From Yoonia sp. BS5-3 (GTDB taxonomy: Bacteria > Pseudomonadota > Alphaproteobacteria > Rhodobacterales > Rhodobacteraceae), in NCBI RefSeq assembly GCF_038069655.2, contig NZ_CP150951.2, positions 2,010,001 to 2,074,000 on the forward strand: a stretch of 64,000 nt of DNA. The letters are read 5' to 3'. Both the position numbers and the translations under genes were made by a program. Below are positions 9,187-17,045 of the stretch, one piece after another. Position 1 is the stretch's first letter, and the number at the start of each line of letters is the position of its first letter. The notes under the pieces are model-generated. The model was not told the DNA's origin, ran no database searches, and was given only the letters and a program-made list of their open reading frames with translations.

Positions 9187-11259
9187 TTAAGCACTTCGTT
9201 TTAAGCCAGATTGGGCCCAGAATCGTAGGATCGATCGCAAAATGCGTCGCACGAAGTGGGGGCGGGACGGCCCGCGGCGGCGCCATTCTGTCAGTTCAGT
9301 GATCGCTCTTTCCGGTGTCGTTGGCCGTCCCGAAACACGGCTGATGTAACGTGGGTAGGTGATCAATGTGCCTGCGGCCAGTTCCGCAATGGTCAGCCTT
9401 GTGCGGCGTCTGGGGACAGCAATGATATCCTGGGTGAGCCCCCACCCGGCGTAAAACGGTTGGCCGTAGCATGTGACAGGAATACCCCTTAACAAAGCTT
9501 CAAAACCCATGAGTGATGTCAGTGTGTGCACTTCATCCACATGCGCCAACATCGCGGCTGGATCCGTATCCGTCACAATCAGATCGCAGTACTGTTTGGC
9601 GGCATCATCCTGTTTGCCCGCGCGCCTTAGCCCTGCCACCACATCAGGATGGGGCTTGTAGATGATATATGCGTCTTCGTTTTGGGCGCGGACCGCTTGC
9701 AAGAGGCCGATATTCGTTTTGACGTTGGGACAACCCGCCCGAACCGATGCATCGGTTTCGACCTGACCCGGCACCAGGATGCGCCGCTTGTCAGTCTTTG
9801 GTGGATGCCAGGTTTTCCTGCCGGTGTTATATTTCGACACCCCAGCGTTCAGTATTGCGACGATCAGGTTTTGCGCGCGTTCAACGGTCTCTGCATCGAA
9901 CGATTTGTTCTGCAATATGTTTTCCAGCCGCGACGGCTTTCGGGGGTCAAAATAGATACCAATATCATCAAAAACCCATGACAAGGGCCGGATCAGATCG
10001 GCGCCCAGCCCAGATGACCGAAGAAACCCGTCTTCGATCCTGAGAGGAGTTTGGTTTCCATCAGGGGGCGTGGCCTTTTGCCCCCAAACCGCGACTTTTG
10101 TATCATTGGACGGCGCCGAACCATCGCGGATAAATTGAATATCTGTCGTCGGGAGGAACTGTTGTAGGATCCGTTTTTTCCAAGGTGAAAACCCAACTGC
10201 TTGAATCCGCATTGGCGACGTCGCCATAATATGCCGTTGCAATCCGATATGCCGGATCACGATCTCTGCCTCGCATGGGCACTGTGTTTCAGGGTCAAGA
10301 TAGCGCGGGTATTTTATGAGTGCGGAATGGACCAGTTGCGCCAAGCTGGCGGTGCCGCGTCGTTGCGAGGCTTGCGGTCTATCATTGGTCAATCCCCAGC
10401 CGGAATAAAACGCGTTCCCAAAGCAATGAACCGGTTTTCCCCAAATTAACGCTTCAAACCCGATCTGCGACGTTACTGTGTAGACCGCGCGCGCGTTTGC
10501 TATCAGCCGGACGGGATGGCAAGCATCAGCAATGATCTGTACCCGCGGATTTTGCTGCAAGGTGGCGATATTGAAATGACCGCATTTGGCTTGGTTGACC
10601 TGATCCGGGTGGACCTTCAGCAAGACTTGAGCGTTGGGGTTTTCTTCAAGAGCAGCGCTTAGCATTCTGTCGAAATCTGCGCCGGCCGCACCACCGTATG
10701 AGATCGAATGGTCCCCCGCGACCTGATCAATGACAAGGACATAATCCTGGGGCAGATTGCCCTGATACTCGGGTTGGTCATTGTATTTTGATACACGTTG
10801 GTCGCGCCATAGCGCCATGAGCGCAATTGTCCGTGCCTCGTCCGTTGCCGTCAGCGGCGTGGTGATATGACTTTCAAGATCATTGGCGGCGCTGGCATCG
10901 TAGTAGACACCTTGGGTATCACATATGATTGAGAGAGGCGGATCATCCCGTCCAACCGAACGCAAGAAGCCGTCCTCGATCAAAAGGCAGTCTTTCTTAT
11001 CCCGTGCAGCGATCCGAGTTGCGCGCTGTCCTGACCACTTGCGGCCCCAACCGACGATTGTTTTTGCGTGATCTTTGCGCAACCTGCTGTGAAAACGCGG
11101 CTGCATTCCAAGAAGAAGCCCCAAATGTGGATCGTCACAAAGGTCCATTGACGTAGCGGAAATCGCGCCTTTTGACCCCAGGGTGGTCAACCTGAGCCAT
11201 TGTGGCAGTTTGCGTAGCCTGTTTAGTTGGCGCCGAGCCCTTGTTGTAAGCAGCGACAT
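9187..11259 (-). CDS. kpsC: Capsule beta-Kdo transferase KpsC (tandem domains)
   Basis: Extends the beta-linked poly-Kdo linker that joins group-2-type capsules to phosphatidylglycerol. The 690-residue protein is an internal duplication. IEDGFLRSVGRDDPPLS in the first half is echoed by IEDGFLRSSGLGADLIRPLS in the second. Each half also has a QVDGD/VETDASV-type segment, a YKPHPD or LKVHPD motif, and a TVTSQIGFEALIWGKPVHCFG or TLTSLMGFEALLRGIPVTCYG motif. Full-length KpsC has two such glycosyltransferase domains. The frame also opens at TTG 11262, but ATG 11259, overlapping the OPX stop (TGATG), is preferred. Confidence 0.92.
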   Translation of the reverse strand: MSLLTTRARRQLNRLRKLPQWLRLTTLGSKGAISATSMDLCDDPHLGLLLGMQPRFHSRLRKDHAKTIVGWGRKWSGQRATRIAARDKKDCLLIEDGFLRSVGRDDPPLSIICDTQGVYYDASAANDLESHITTPLTATDEARTIALMALWRDQRVSKYNDQPEYQGNLPQDYVLVIDQVAGDHSISYGGAAGADFDRMLSAALEENPNAQVLLKVHPDQVNQAKCGHFNIATLQQNPRVQIIADACHPVRLIANARAVYTVTSQIGFEALIWGKPVHCFGNAFYSGWGLTNDRPQASQRRGTASLAQLVHSALIKYPRYLDPETQCPCEAEIVIRHIGLQRHIMATSPMRIQAVGFSPWKKRILQQFLPTTDIQFIRDGSAPSNDTKVAVWGQKATPPDGNQTPLRIEDGFLRSSGLGADLIRPLSWVFDDIGIYFDPRKPSRLENILQNKSFDAETVERAQNLIVAILNAGVSKYNTGRKTWHPPKTDKRRILVPGQVETDASVRAGCPNVKTNIGLLQAVRAQNEDAYIIYKPHPDVVAGLRRAGKQDDAAKQYCDLIVTDTDPAAMLAHVDEVHTLTSLMGFEALLRGIPVTCYGQPFYAGWGLTQDIIAVPRRRTRLTIAELAAGTLITYPRYISRVSGRPTTPERAITELTEWRRRGPSRPHFVRRILRSILRFWAQSGLKRSA

Positions 11260-12389
11260 CAATTGACCAGCCCATCAATTGTGTTCGTCGAGCTAAGTAG
11301 CGGCGACAAGATTGTCGCGGTGAATTTTTGTAAATCGGTGGCCGGAGCATTGGCGACATAGATGATGTCCTTGTCGTGCATGGCAAAGGCGCCGGCTATG
11401 AAAAACGCCTCGGGCTCTGACAAATCCAACCGGTAGATTGTAGGTATTTCCCGCGGATCTGTTTGTTCTGGCGCAGCAATACCAGCTTGGGAAAGGCGTT
11501 GCGCCGTTTCATACCGAAACAGGAAAACGCCATCTGCATCAGCTTGGTTGTCATCCAACCCACCAGCTTGGGCCAAAGCTTCTGCAAGTGTGACGTTTTC
11601 GGTGCGAAAAGGTTGCAGATTTTGTGCGCTGACGGCACCGAAGGCCGTGAAACTGCGTGGACGGTGCCGCACCTGAATCGTATCCTCGGGGCGAAGCCAG
11701 ATGTTATTGCGTGTATTGGCGAGCACCGTGTCCATACGCGCGGTAGCGCGTGTGTTGCCGCGTGTGACGATCAACTCGGTTTCAAAACTGGGGGCTTGGG
11801 CGCCGCCAGCCCGCGCGATTGCTTCAATAAGCCGAATGCCATTTGGGGGGACATCGAATTGCCCGGGGGCCGTCACATCGCCGACAACAGTCAATTTTTG
11901 ACTTTCGCGCGCCACAAGTGCGACCTGTACCTGTGGGTCAATCGCTTGCCCTTGAAGTTTTTCGGTGATTTCATCACGCAGATCTTCAACGCCGAAGCCC
12001 GCGACGCTAATCCGCCCGGCATACGGAATGAAGATGGACCTGCTTTGATCGACTGTAATGGTCAGCTGGGTCTGCTTGGTCTCGGCCGTTGAGAATAATC
12101 CGTCTGATGATGCCTCCCAGATTGAGACGGCAAGTGTGTCGCCGATCCCGATATTCGGACGAGCTGGGCGGGCTGAATTCGTTCCAAACTTATCCTCAAT
12201 CGAACGAATTTGGGGTTGCCCCAAAATAGCAGCATTCTGAGCCGTCATTGGGATGACGACAAAGTCGGCAGCCTCGTTTGTGGCGTTCTCAGGGATGTCT
12301 TCAGCGGCCGGCCCGGAAGAGGGGAGCGCGGCGCAACCTTGCAATAAAAGCTGAACGACCAAAGTAAAGAGGACAAGACGGTTATGCAT
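11259..12389 (-). CDS. Outer-membrane polysaccharide export (OPX) lipoprotein
   Basis: Forms the outer-membrane capsule channel, equivalent in place to KpsD, Wza or CtrA. The 376-residue product has a lipoprotein signal (LVVQLLLQGC, lipobox Cys near residue 19). A polysaccharide-export domain follows (about 70-160, with VDQSRSIFIPYAGRISVAG), then SLBB-like repeats (KLTVVGDVTAPGQFDVP; FTAFGAVSAQNLQPF). At 376 residues it is close to Wza/CtrA in size and much shorter than enterobacterial KpsD. It is translationally coupled to kpsC. Confidence 0.88.
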   Translation of the reverse strand: MHNRLVLFTLVVQLLLQGCAALPSSGPAAEDIPENATNEAADFVVIPMTAQNAAILGQPQIRSIEDKFGTNSARPARPNIGIGDTLAVSIWEASSDGLFSTAETKQTQLTITVDQSRSIFIPYAGRISVAGFGVEDLRDEITEKLQGQAIDPQVQVALVARESQKLTVVGDVTAPGQFDVPPNGIRLIEAIARAGGAQAPSFETELIVTRGNTRATARMDTVLANTRNNIWLRPEDTIQVRHRPRSFTAFGAVSAQNLQPFRTENVTLAEALAQAGGLDDNQADADGVFLFRYETAQRLSQAGIAAPEQTDPREIPTIYRLDLSEPEAFFIAGAFAMHDKDIIYVANAPATDLQKFTATILSPLLSSTNTIDGLVN

Positions 12390-12391
12390 GG

Positions 12392-13744
12392 TCAGGAGGC
12401 AGCTTTCATTGGGATGACGGTGTCTGCAATCAACGCCTCTGGGGAGGACACCTCTTGCAATTTTTCAAAGACTGACTGCGCTGCCACGGTCATGCCGATG
12501 TGACTGTAGAAATCCCCAGGCTTAAGCGCCTCTTGCTTGATCCACTGAATATAGTTCTGGCGCAGCTCAGGGCTCGCAACATGCGTCGATGTCCAGAACG
12601 CATCGAAATCTGCAGTGATCATCGCTAGCTTTTCGTGCGCATAGATGGCTTTTCCCAAGACCATCAACGGGACGCCATGAAAGATGGCCGAAAGGCCCGA
12701 CGTGCTGTTTACCGTGATCATACCCGCGCTGTGACGTGTCAAAAGGCCAAGCGACCCGGTATCGATGATATCGACGCGGCTCGCGACGCCGCAAGCGTTT
12801 GCGACGTTGTTGATCATGGGGTTCAGTTTGTTATGACCGCGGTCCATGGGATGAATTTTGAACACCAGTCTTGTGCCCGGCGGTGCATGTGTCGCGAATG
12901 ACTTAATGCTTTCTGAAATCAGTCGTTTTGAGTTCCAACCGCTAGCAAATCGCGTCAGATTGGCGTCGCTGCTAACTTGAAGAGGGACCAGATAATAGCG
13001 CTTGTCCGTATGCTCTAAGAGCTGCTGCACCTTGGCGAAGTTGCGTTCACCGCCAATCACGCGGCGGGACAGATTGCGGGCCCAGTAGAACGCCTCTTGC
13101 AAGAGCGGGGTCTGGCGATGAAACATGCCGCGACGTTTGCCAAACGTCGTCAAATTGCGCAGGATATAATAAAGTGCGCCATAGAAAATAGCTTTGCGAA
13201 AGCTGCCATAAACTTCGCCGTTTCGGGGCGGTTCGCTATTGCGTTTCCACGTCTCTGCGACCTGCCCAGCCAAAGGAGAGCTGGCATTGTTCCCCCCCGT
13301 TTCCACGGTGACAAACCCCGGGCGAATATAACCTTCTTCCAATGAGATAACATCAACATTAGCGTTTGCAGCAATATCGCGGGCAACGATATGCGCTGGC
13401 CGTTCAGAGCCAAACAGTATGATCGTCTCAAAATCGCCAAATGCCAGTATCTGTTGGAGCCAATCCGCCCAACTTTCCTGCGGGCCATTGAACTGGAGTA
13501 GATTGTGCCCCTTGCAGAAAACCCTATCACCCATGTGAAAAGAAACCCGCCAAGCATCAATGTTTTGAGACAGCAGAAAGGACTGCAATCTACAGAAAAA
13601 CGGACCAACTGGCCCCTGAAGCAGTAGAATCCGTTTCGGCAAACGCTGATGACTTACGATGTCACTGGCCAAAGATCTGAACACTGAATCAGCCCGTGGC
13701 GCAAATGTTTCATGGCCGATACGCTTCCAAGGTAGTGAATGCAC
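12392..13744 (-). CDS. kpsS: Capsule polysaccharide Kdo transferase KpsS
   Basis: Adds the first beta-Kdo to the lysophosphatidylglycerol anchor of group-2-type capsules. The 450-residue product shows RILLLQGPVGPFFCRLQSFL near the N-terminus, IILFGSERPAHIVARDIA, LEEGYIRPGFVTVE, FKIHPMDRGH, and a TVNSTSGLSAIFHGVPLMVLG motif shared with KpsC domains. The start is GTG at 13744; a GGAGG ribosome-binding site lies a few bases upstream on the minus strand. It is the first gene of the capsule operon. The 222 bp between it and tRNA-Cys should hold the promoter. Confidence 0.9.
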   Translation of the reverse strand: MHSLPWKRIGHETFAPRADSVFRSLASDIVSHQRLPKRILLLQGPVGPFFCRLQSFLLSQNIDAWRVSFHMGDRVFCKGHNLLQFNGPQESWADWLQQILAFGDFETIILFGSERPAHIVARDIAANANVDVISLEEGYIRPGFVTVETGGNNASSPLAGQVAETWKRNSEPPRNGEVYGSFRKAIFYGALYYILRNLTTFGKRRGMFHRQTPLLQEAFYWARNLSRRVIGGERNFAKVQQLLEHTDKRYYLVPLQVSSDANLTRFASGWNSKRLISESIKSFATHAPPGTRLVFKIHPMDRGHNKLNPMINNVANACGVASRVDIIDTGSLGLLTRHSAGMITVNSTSGLSAIFHGVPLMVLGKAIYAHEKLAMITADFDAFWTSTHVASPELRQNYIQWIKQEALKPGDFYSHIGMTVAAQSVFEKLQEVSSPEALIADTVIPMKAAS

Positions 13745-13798
13745 TTCTCACCTCCGGCTCTAAAATGTTGGCACATCCGATGTTCTTGTGGTTTGGGA

Positions 13799-13818
13799 CG
13801 CTCTTTCTCCAAAGAGCG
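13799..13818 (-). repeat. Small inverted repeat in the capsule leader
   Basis: CGCTCTTT and AAAGAGCG pair perfectly around a CTCC loop, 55 bp upstream of the kpsS start. No T-run follows on the minus strand, so it is not a classic terminator. It may be a leader hairpin or an operator of the capsule operon. Nothing else in 13745-13966 could be named. Confidence 0.4.
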
Positions 13819-13966
13819 GAAATTAGTTAACAAACCGCGAAGATGATTGGGCTAAGCAACGCCGAAGCAAAACTTTTGCCTGAGCTTGGCTTCATATCGA
13901 TTTGTTTAACAGAAACCGAGGTTGGCGCTTGACCTTATCGCATCGTCTGCGTAGTCAAACAGACGC

Positions 13967-14040
13967 GGCGAGTTGGCGGAGTGGTTACGCAGCGGATTGC
14001 AAATCCGTGTACACCGGTTCGATTCCGGTACTCGCCTCCA
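13967..14040 (+). tRNA. tRNA-Cys (GCA)
   Basis: A 74-nt cloverleaf with a 7-bp acceptor stem (GGCGAGT with ACTCGCC), anticodon loop TTGCAAA giving anticodon GCA, T-arm CCGGTTCGATTCCGG, and an encoded CCA end. Its 3' end is the insertion point of the island that follows: the last 17 bases are repeated at 19730-19746. Confidence 0.95.
14024..14040 (+). repeat. attL-type repeat (tRNA-Cys 3' end)
   Basis: TCCGGTACTCGCCTCCA, the last 17 bases of tRNA-Cys, recurs identically at 19730-19746 in the same orientation. This is the expected core duplication left by a tyrosine integrase using the tRNA 3' end as attachment site. A truncated integrase gene begins about 120 bp downstream. Confidence 0.85.
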
Positions 14041-14163
14041 ATCATTCTTCTTGACCCCAAATACCCAATGATTTCAATTAACACCATGTTTTACAGGGTG
14101 TTTCGATCTAACGTGTGCAAACGCTTGTGCGAAATTGTGTACGAAGGCGGTCAGGACCAGGAC

Positions 14164-15081
14164 ATGAAATATCTCAAGCCACGAGGCGGTTGGTACCACT
14201 TTGAACGAGTGGTCCCTACTGATGTTCGGCATCTCATTGAGCAGAAGGAATGGTGGCATTCCCTTGATACCGACAGCAAAGTTGAAGCTGAAGCCCGTTG
14301 TAGACGCAGAACGGTCGAAACAGACGAACAGCTAAAGCAAGCCAGAAGCGGCACTTACGGCCGTCTGAGCCAAATTGAGGTCGAAGACCTTGCCGCTCAA
14401 TGGAGCATCGACTTTCAACTGATCAATCGTGAGAACATTGCACGTGAAGCCTATCCAGATGTCTGGGGCGAACTGGAACCCATCGGAGACGAAGCGCCCC
14501 GCCCCATCATTCGGAAGAAAACCGACCTGACACAGTATGTGACGGACTGGATGAACAGGACAGGCATCACTGCGATCACAACTGATACGCCAGATTTCGA
14601 GGCACTACTTGACGCTTGTTTGGAGGAGTACCACGTGTCCAACCCTGAGATATCAAGCCAGTGGAAGGATATGATAGCTGAACTTGGCGGCCCCACCGCC
14701 TCGACTTTCGGGACATTGAAGAGGGTCAAGAAAGTTGATCCGAGCCGCAGGCTTTCCTGCGCTTTCAAGAAGTATTTGGAAGGAAACCCAGACCTTAGTG
14801 ACAGCGCGGTGTCAGACTTTGGGACTGGCGTCCGTCGTTTCATCGAGTTCTGCGGTGATCTCGACGTTGAAGAGATAGATCGAACACATGCTGAGAAATT
14901 TCGCGATGGTCTGATCCGCCTTCCTTCCCGACCGCCCAATAAAATCCGCGAACTCACCATGCCCAAGCAACTCGACTGGGCTGACACAAACGAGACAAAT
15001 ACTCTTCAACGCGGTGCAATTAACAAAAACCTTCAGGGAGTGAAGCTGACGTTAGACTATGGACGGGACTGTGACGCCTGA
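14164..15081 (+). pseudogene. Truncated tyrosine-type integrase
   Basis: The N-terminal part (MKYLKPRGGWYHFERVVP, then WHSLDTDSKVEAEARCRRR) matches the DUF6538 N-terminus of alphaproteobacterial phage-type integrases. A core-binding SAM-like domain follows at about residues 195-300 (LSDSAVSDFGTGVRRFIEFC; INKNLQGVKLTLDY). The frame then stops after 305 residues, exactly where the catalytic domain with its Arg, His-x-x-Arg and Tyr should begin. Intact relatives are roughly 500 residues or more. The open frame starts inside tRNA-Cys; ATG 14164, preceded by AGGA, is the most sensible start. It is probably inactive. Confidence 0.75.
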
Positions 15082-15349
15082 TCCGATCACCGAAGCGGTG
15101 TCTGGTCGTACGCTGGCGGCAGGCGACACGCGTCTCACCGCAGGTGCGAATGGGGCCTTGGTTGGCACTTTGGCAAACGGTGACACGCTGTCGGGTACAT
15201 GGCGGATCAGCGGTGGAAAGTGGTGTCGGACCCTAACACAGCCAACGCGGTTTGTAGGACCAGAGGTCTGTCAGGACGCCGCATTGGCGGATGGCCAGTT
15301 GGTCGTCATTGGTTCCAACGGTAGCCCGACGACATATGTAATCGAGTAA
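15059..15349 (+). pseudogene. C-terminal fragment of a small exported-type protein
   Basis: A 96-codon frame overlapping the broken integrase. It reads like the C-terminal half of a beta-rich hypothetical protein: LSGTWRISGGKWCRT with a later Cys in EVCQDAAL. It has no signal peptide and no clear ribosome-binding site, and its first residues begin at the point where the integrase loses homology. I take it as a 3' remnant joined by deletion. The family is unrecognised. It could alternatively be a genuine small gene. Confidence 0.4.
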
Positions 15350-15432
15350 ACGTCTGTATTGGCGATGTCAGAATAATGGCATCGCCTGTCCAGCCAATTT
15401 CCGAAGAATACAAATGAAATCAATTGGCATAG

Positions 15433-15672
15433 GTGGCAAAGCCTATCGCCCAGACGATAGGCTTTGATCTGCTCAGCACATCCTCAGACCGACAGGCCAT
15501 TCTGGAACGATTGTATCAGCGTCAGGCAATCCGCCGTGAAATCGGTGTCCGTCCGCTAAATATTCCTGTGCTTTACGAAAGGAAGAAACAGTTGATTGCT
15601 GAATCCCGATACGATGAGATTAAGAAACCCTATGTTGACGCCGCCCTACCGATTGAATGTAGCCTTCGTTGA
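15433..15672 (+). pseudogene. Small unrecognised open frame or fragment
   Basis: A 79-codon frame with a plausible charged helical stretch (SSDRQAILERLYQRQAIRREIG, then VLYERKKQLIAESRYDEIKKP). No domain is recognised. Its last codons run antisense into the truncated Lrp-type gene, and the coding character seems to end near 15650. It may be a fragment of a larger lost gene; the GTG start is poorly supported. Confidence 0.3.
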
Positions 15673-15820
15673 ACAGTCGCTGTGTGCGTCGATGACAGGT
15701 CGCGGCACTCACATTCACCTTAATAGCAAGGTCTGCGTTGGTCAGGCGTCCGTCCTGTTGGAGTAGGCGAAGGATGCGCTTATCGATTCGATTAAGGGTC
15801 CCGATGGAAGAATCTTTCAT
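15620..15820 (-). pseudogene. Truncated Lrp/AsnC-type regulator (HTH only)
   Basis: 66 codons read LNRIDKRILRLLQQDGRLTNADLAIKVNVSAATCHRRTQRLF, the N-terminal winged HTH of Lrp/AsnC regulators. The family continues about 85 more residues into a ligand-binding RAM domain. Here the frame ends in unrelated sequence (RQHRVS). It is divergent from acdS across a 139-bp spacer, which is the position of AcdR, the Lrp-type activator of ACC deaminase genes in other proteobacteria. The product would bind DNA at most, without effector sensing; more likely it is a dead gene. Confidence 0.7.
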
Positions 15821-15959
15821 AACTGTCAGATCTGGTGATATTAACTTAAACTATCCCAGAAAAGATATACGTAATACCTAATAATGATCGGCAATTTAGA
15901 AAGCACTCATCAGATAAACTGCGCTACCCTGATCCCAACAACCAAATCAGGAGACACCC

Positions 15960-16973
15960 ATGCTGGAAAAATTTGAACGTTATCCACTGACCTTTGGCAA
16001 AACGCCGATTGAGCACCTTCCCCGCCTGACCGAGACCCTTGGCGGTAAGGTCGAGATTTACGCCAAACGCGAAGATTGTAACTCTGGCCTTGCCCAAGGC
16101 GGTAACAAGCTTCGCAAGCTTGAGTATATCGTGCCTGATGCGATTGCTTCGGGTGCAGACACATTGGTGTCCATTGGCGGCGTTCAATCAAACCATACAC
16201 GTATGGTCGCGGCGACCGCTGCTAAGATTGGGATGAAGTGCCGCCTTGTTCAAGAAGCGTGGGTTCCTCACGAAGATGCTGTCTATGACCGTGTGGGTAA
16301 CATCATGATGACTCGTCTGATGGGCGCAGACAGTAGGCTTGTTGATGATGGTTTCGATATTGGCATCCGTACCAGTTACGAAGAAGCCATTGAGGATGTT
16401 AAAAACGAAGGTGGCAAGCCCTACGGTATCCCCGCAGGTGCGTCCGTTCACCCGCACGGTTGCCTTGGCTACGTTGGGTTTGCTGAAGAAGTCCGTGAGC
16501 AAGAAGCAGAACTGGGTTTCAAGTTTGACTACATCGTCGTTTGTGTCGTCACTGGCTCAACGCAAGGTGGGATGATTGTTGGCTTCAAAAAAGATGGTCG
16601 TGCAGATCGTGTCATCGGCATCGACGCATCCGGTACCGTTGATCAGACCCGCGCACAGGTGAAAGAGATCGCGAACAAGACCTGCGATTTGATCGAATGC
16701 GGCTACTCGATTGAAGACGAAGACATCCACATCAACCCAGATTATGCCTATCCCGCCTACGGGGTGCCAAGCGCCGAAACCAACGATGCGATCCGTCTGG
16801 CCGCACAAACTGAGGCGATGATCACTGACCCGGTTTATGAAGGCAAATCCATGCAAGGCATGATCGATTTGGTGAAAAAGGGTTTCTTCCCCGAAGGCTC
16901 CAAAGTGCTTTACGCGCACCTCGGCGGCCAGCCTGCATTGAACGGGTACAGCTATACCTACCGCAACGGCTGA
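15960..16973 (+). CDS. acdS: 1-aminocyclopropane-1-carboxylate deaminase
   Basis: PLP enzyme that opens ACC, the plant ethylene precursor, to 2-oxobutyrate and ammonia. The 337-residue product has the PLP lysine in [10 protein letters not shown] (Lys50) and the [11 protein letters not shown] motif. It also has Glu294 in YEGKS and Leu321 in AHLGG. With a one-residue offset these match the Glu295/Leu322 pair that separates true ACC deaminases from D-cysteine desulfhydrases. An AGGAGA ribosome-binding site precedes the ATG. It lies in the island, divergent from a broken Lrp-type gene and 72 bp upstream of an E1-type dehydrogenase that could use its product. Confidence 0.92.
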   Translation: MLEKFERYPLTFGKTPIEHLPRLTETLGGKVEIYAKREDCNSGLAQGGNKLRKLEYIVPDAIASGADTLVSIGGVQSNHTRMVAATAAKIGMKCRLVQEAWVPHEDAVYDRVGNIMMTRLMGADSRLVDDGFDIGIRTSYEEAIEDVKNEGGKPYGIPAGASVHPHGCLGYVGFAEEVREQEAELGFKFDYIVVCVVTGSTQGGMIVGFKKDGRADRVIGIDASGTVDQTRAQVKEIANKTCDLIECGYSIEDEDIHINPDYAYPAYGVPSAETNDAIRLAAQTEAMITDPVYEGKSMQGMIDLVKKGFFPEGSKVLYAHLGGQPALNGYSYTYRNG

Positions 16974-17045
16974 TGCGGCACACAGGGTGCGCCTATGCGA
17001 AACAGGCGCACCCGCACATCTGAACACCACTGAAAGTCCATCGGC

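Noticed and set aside
13799..13818. Hairpin upstream of kpsS as a terminator or riboswitch
   Set aside because: No T-run on either strand and no match to a known riboswitch fold.
13981..14163. The integrase frame begins inside tRNA-Cys
   Set aside because: The extension overlaps a tRNA and has no family similarity; ATG 14164 is the sensible start.
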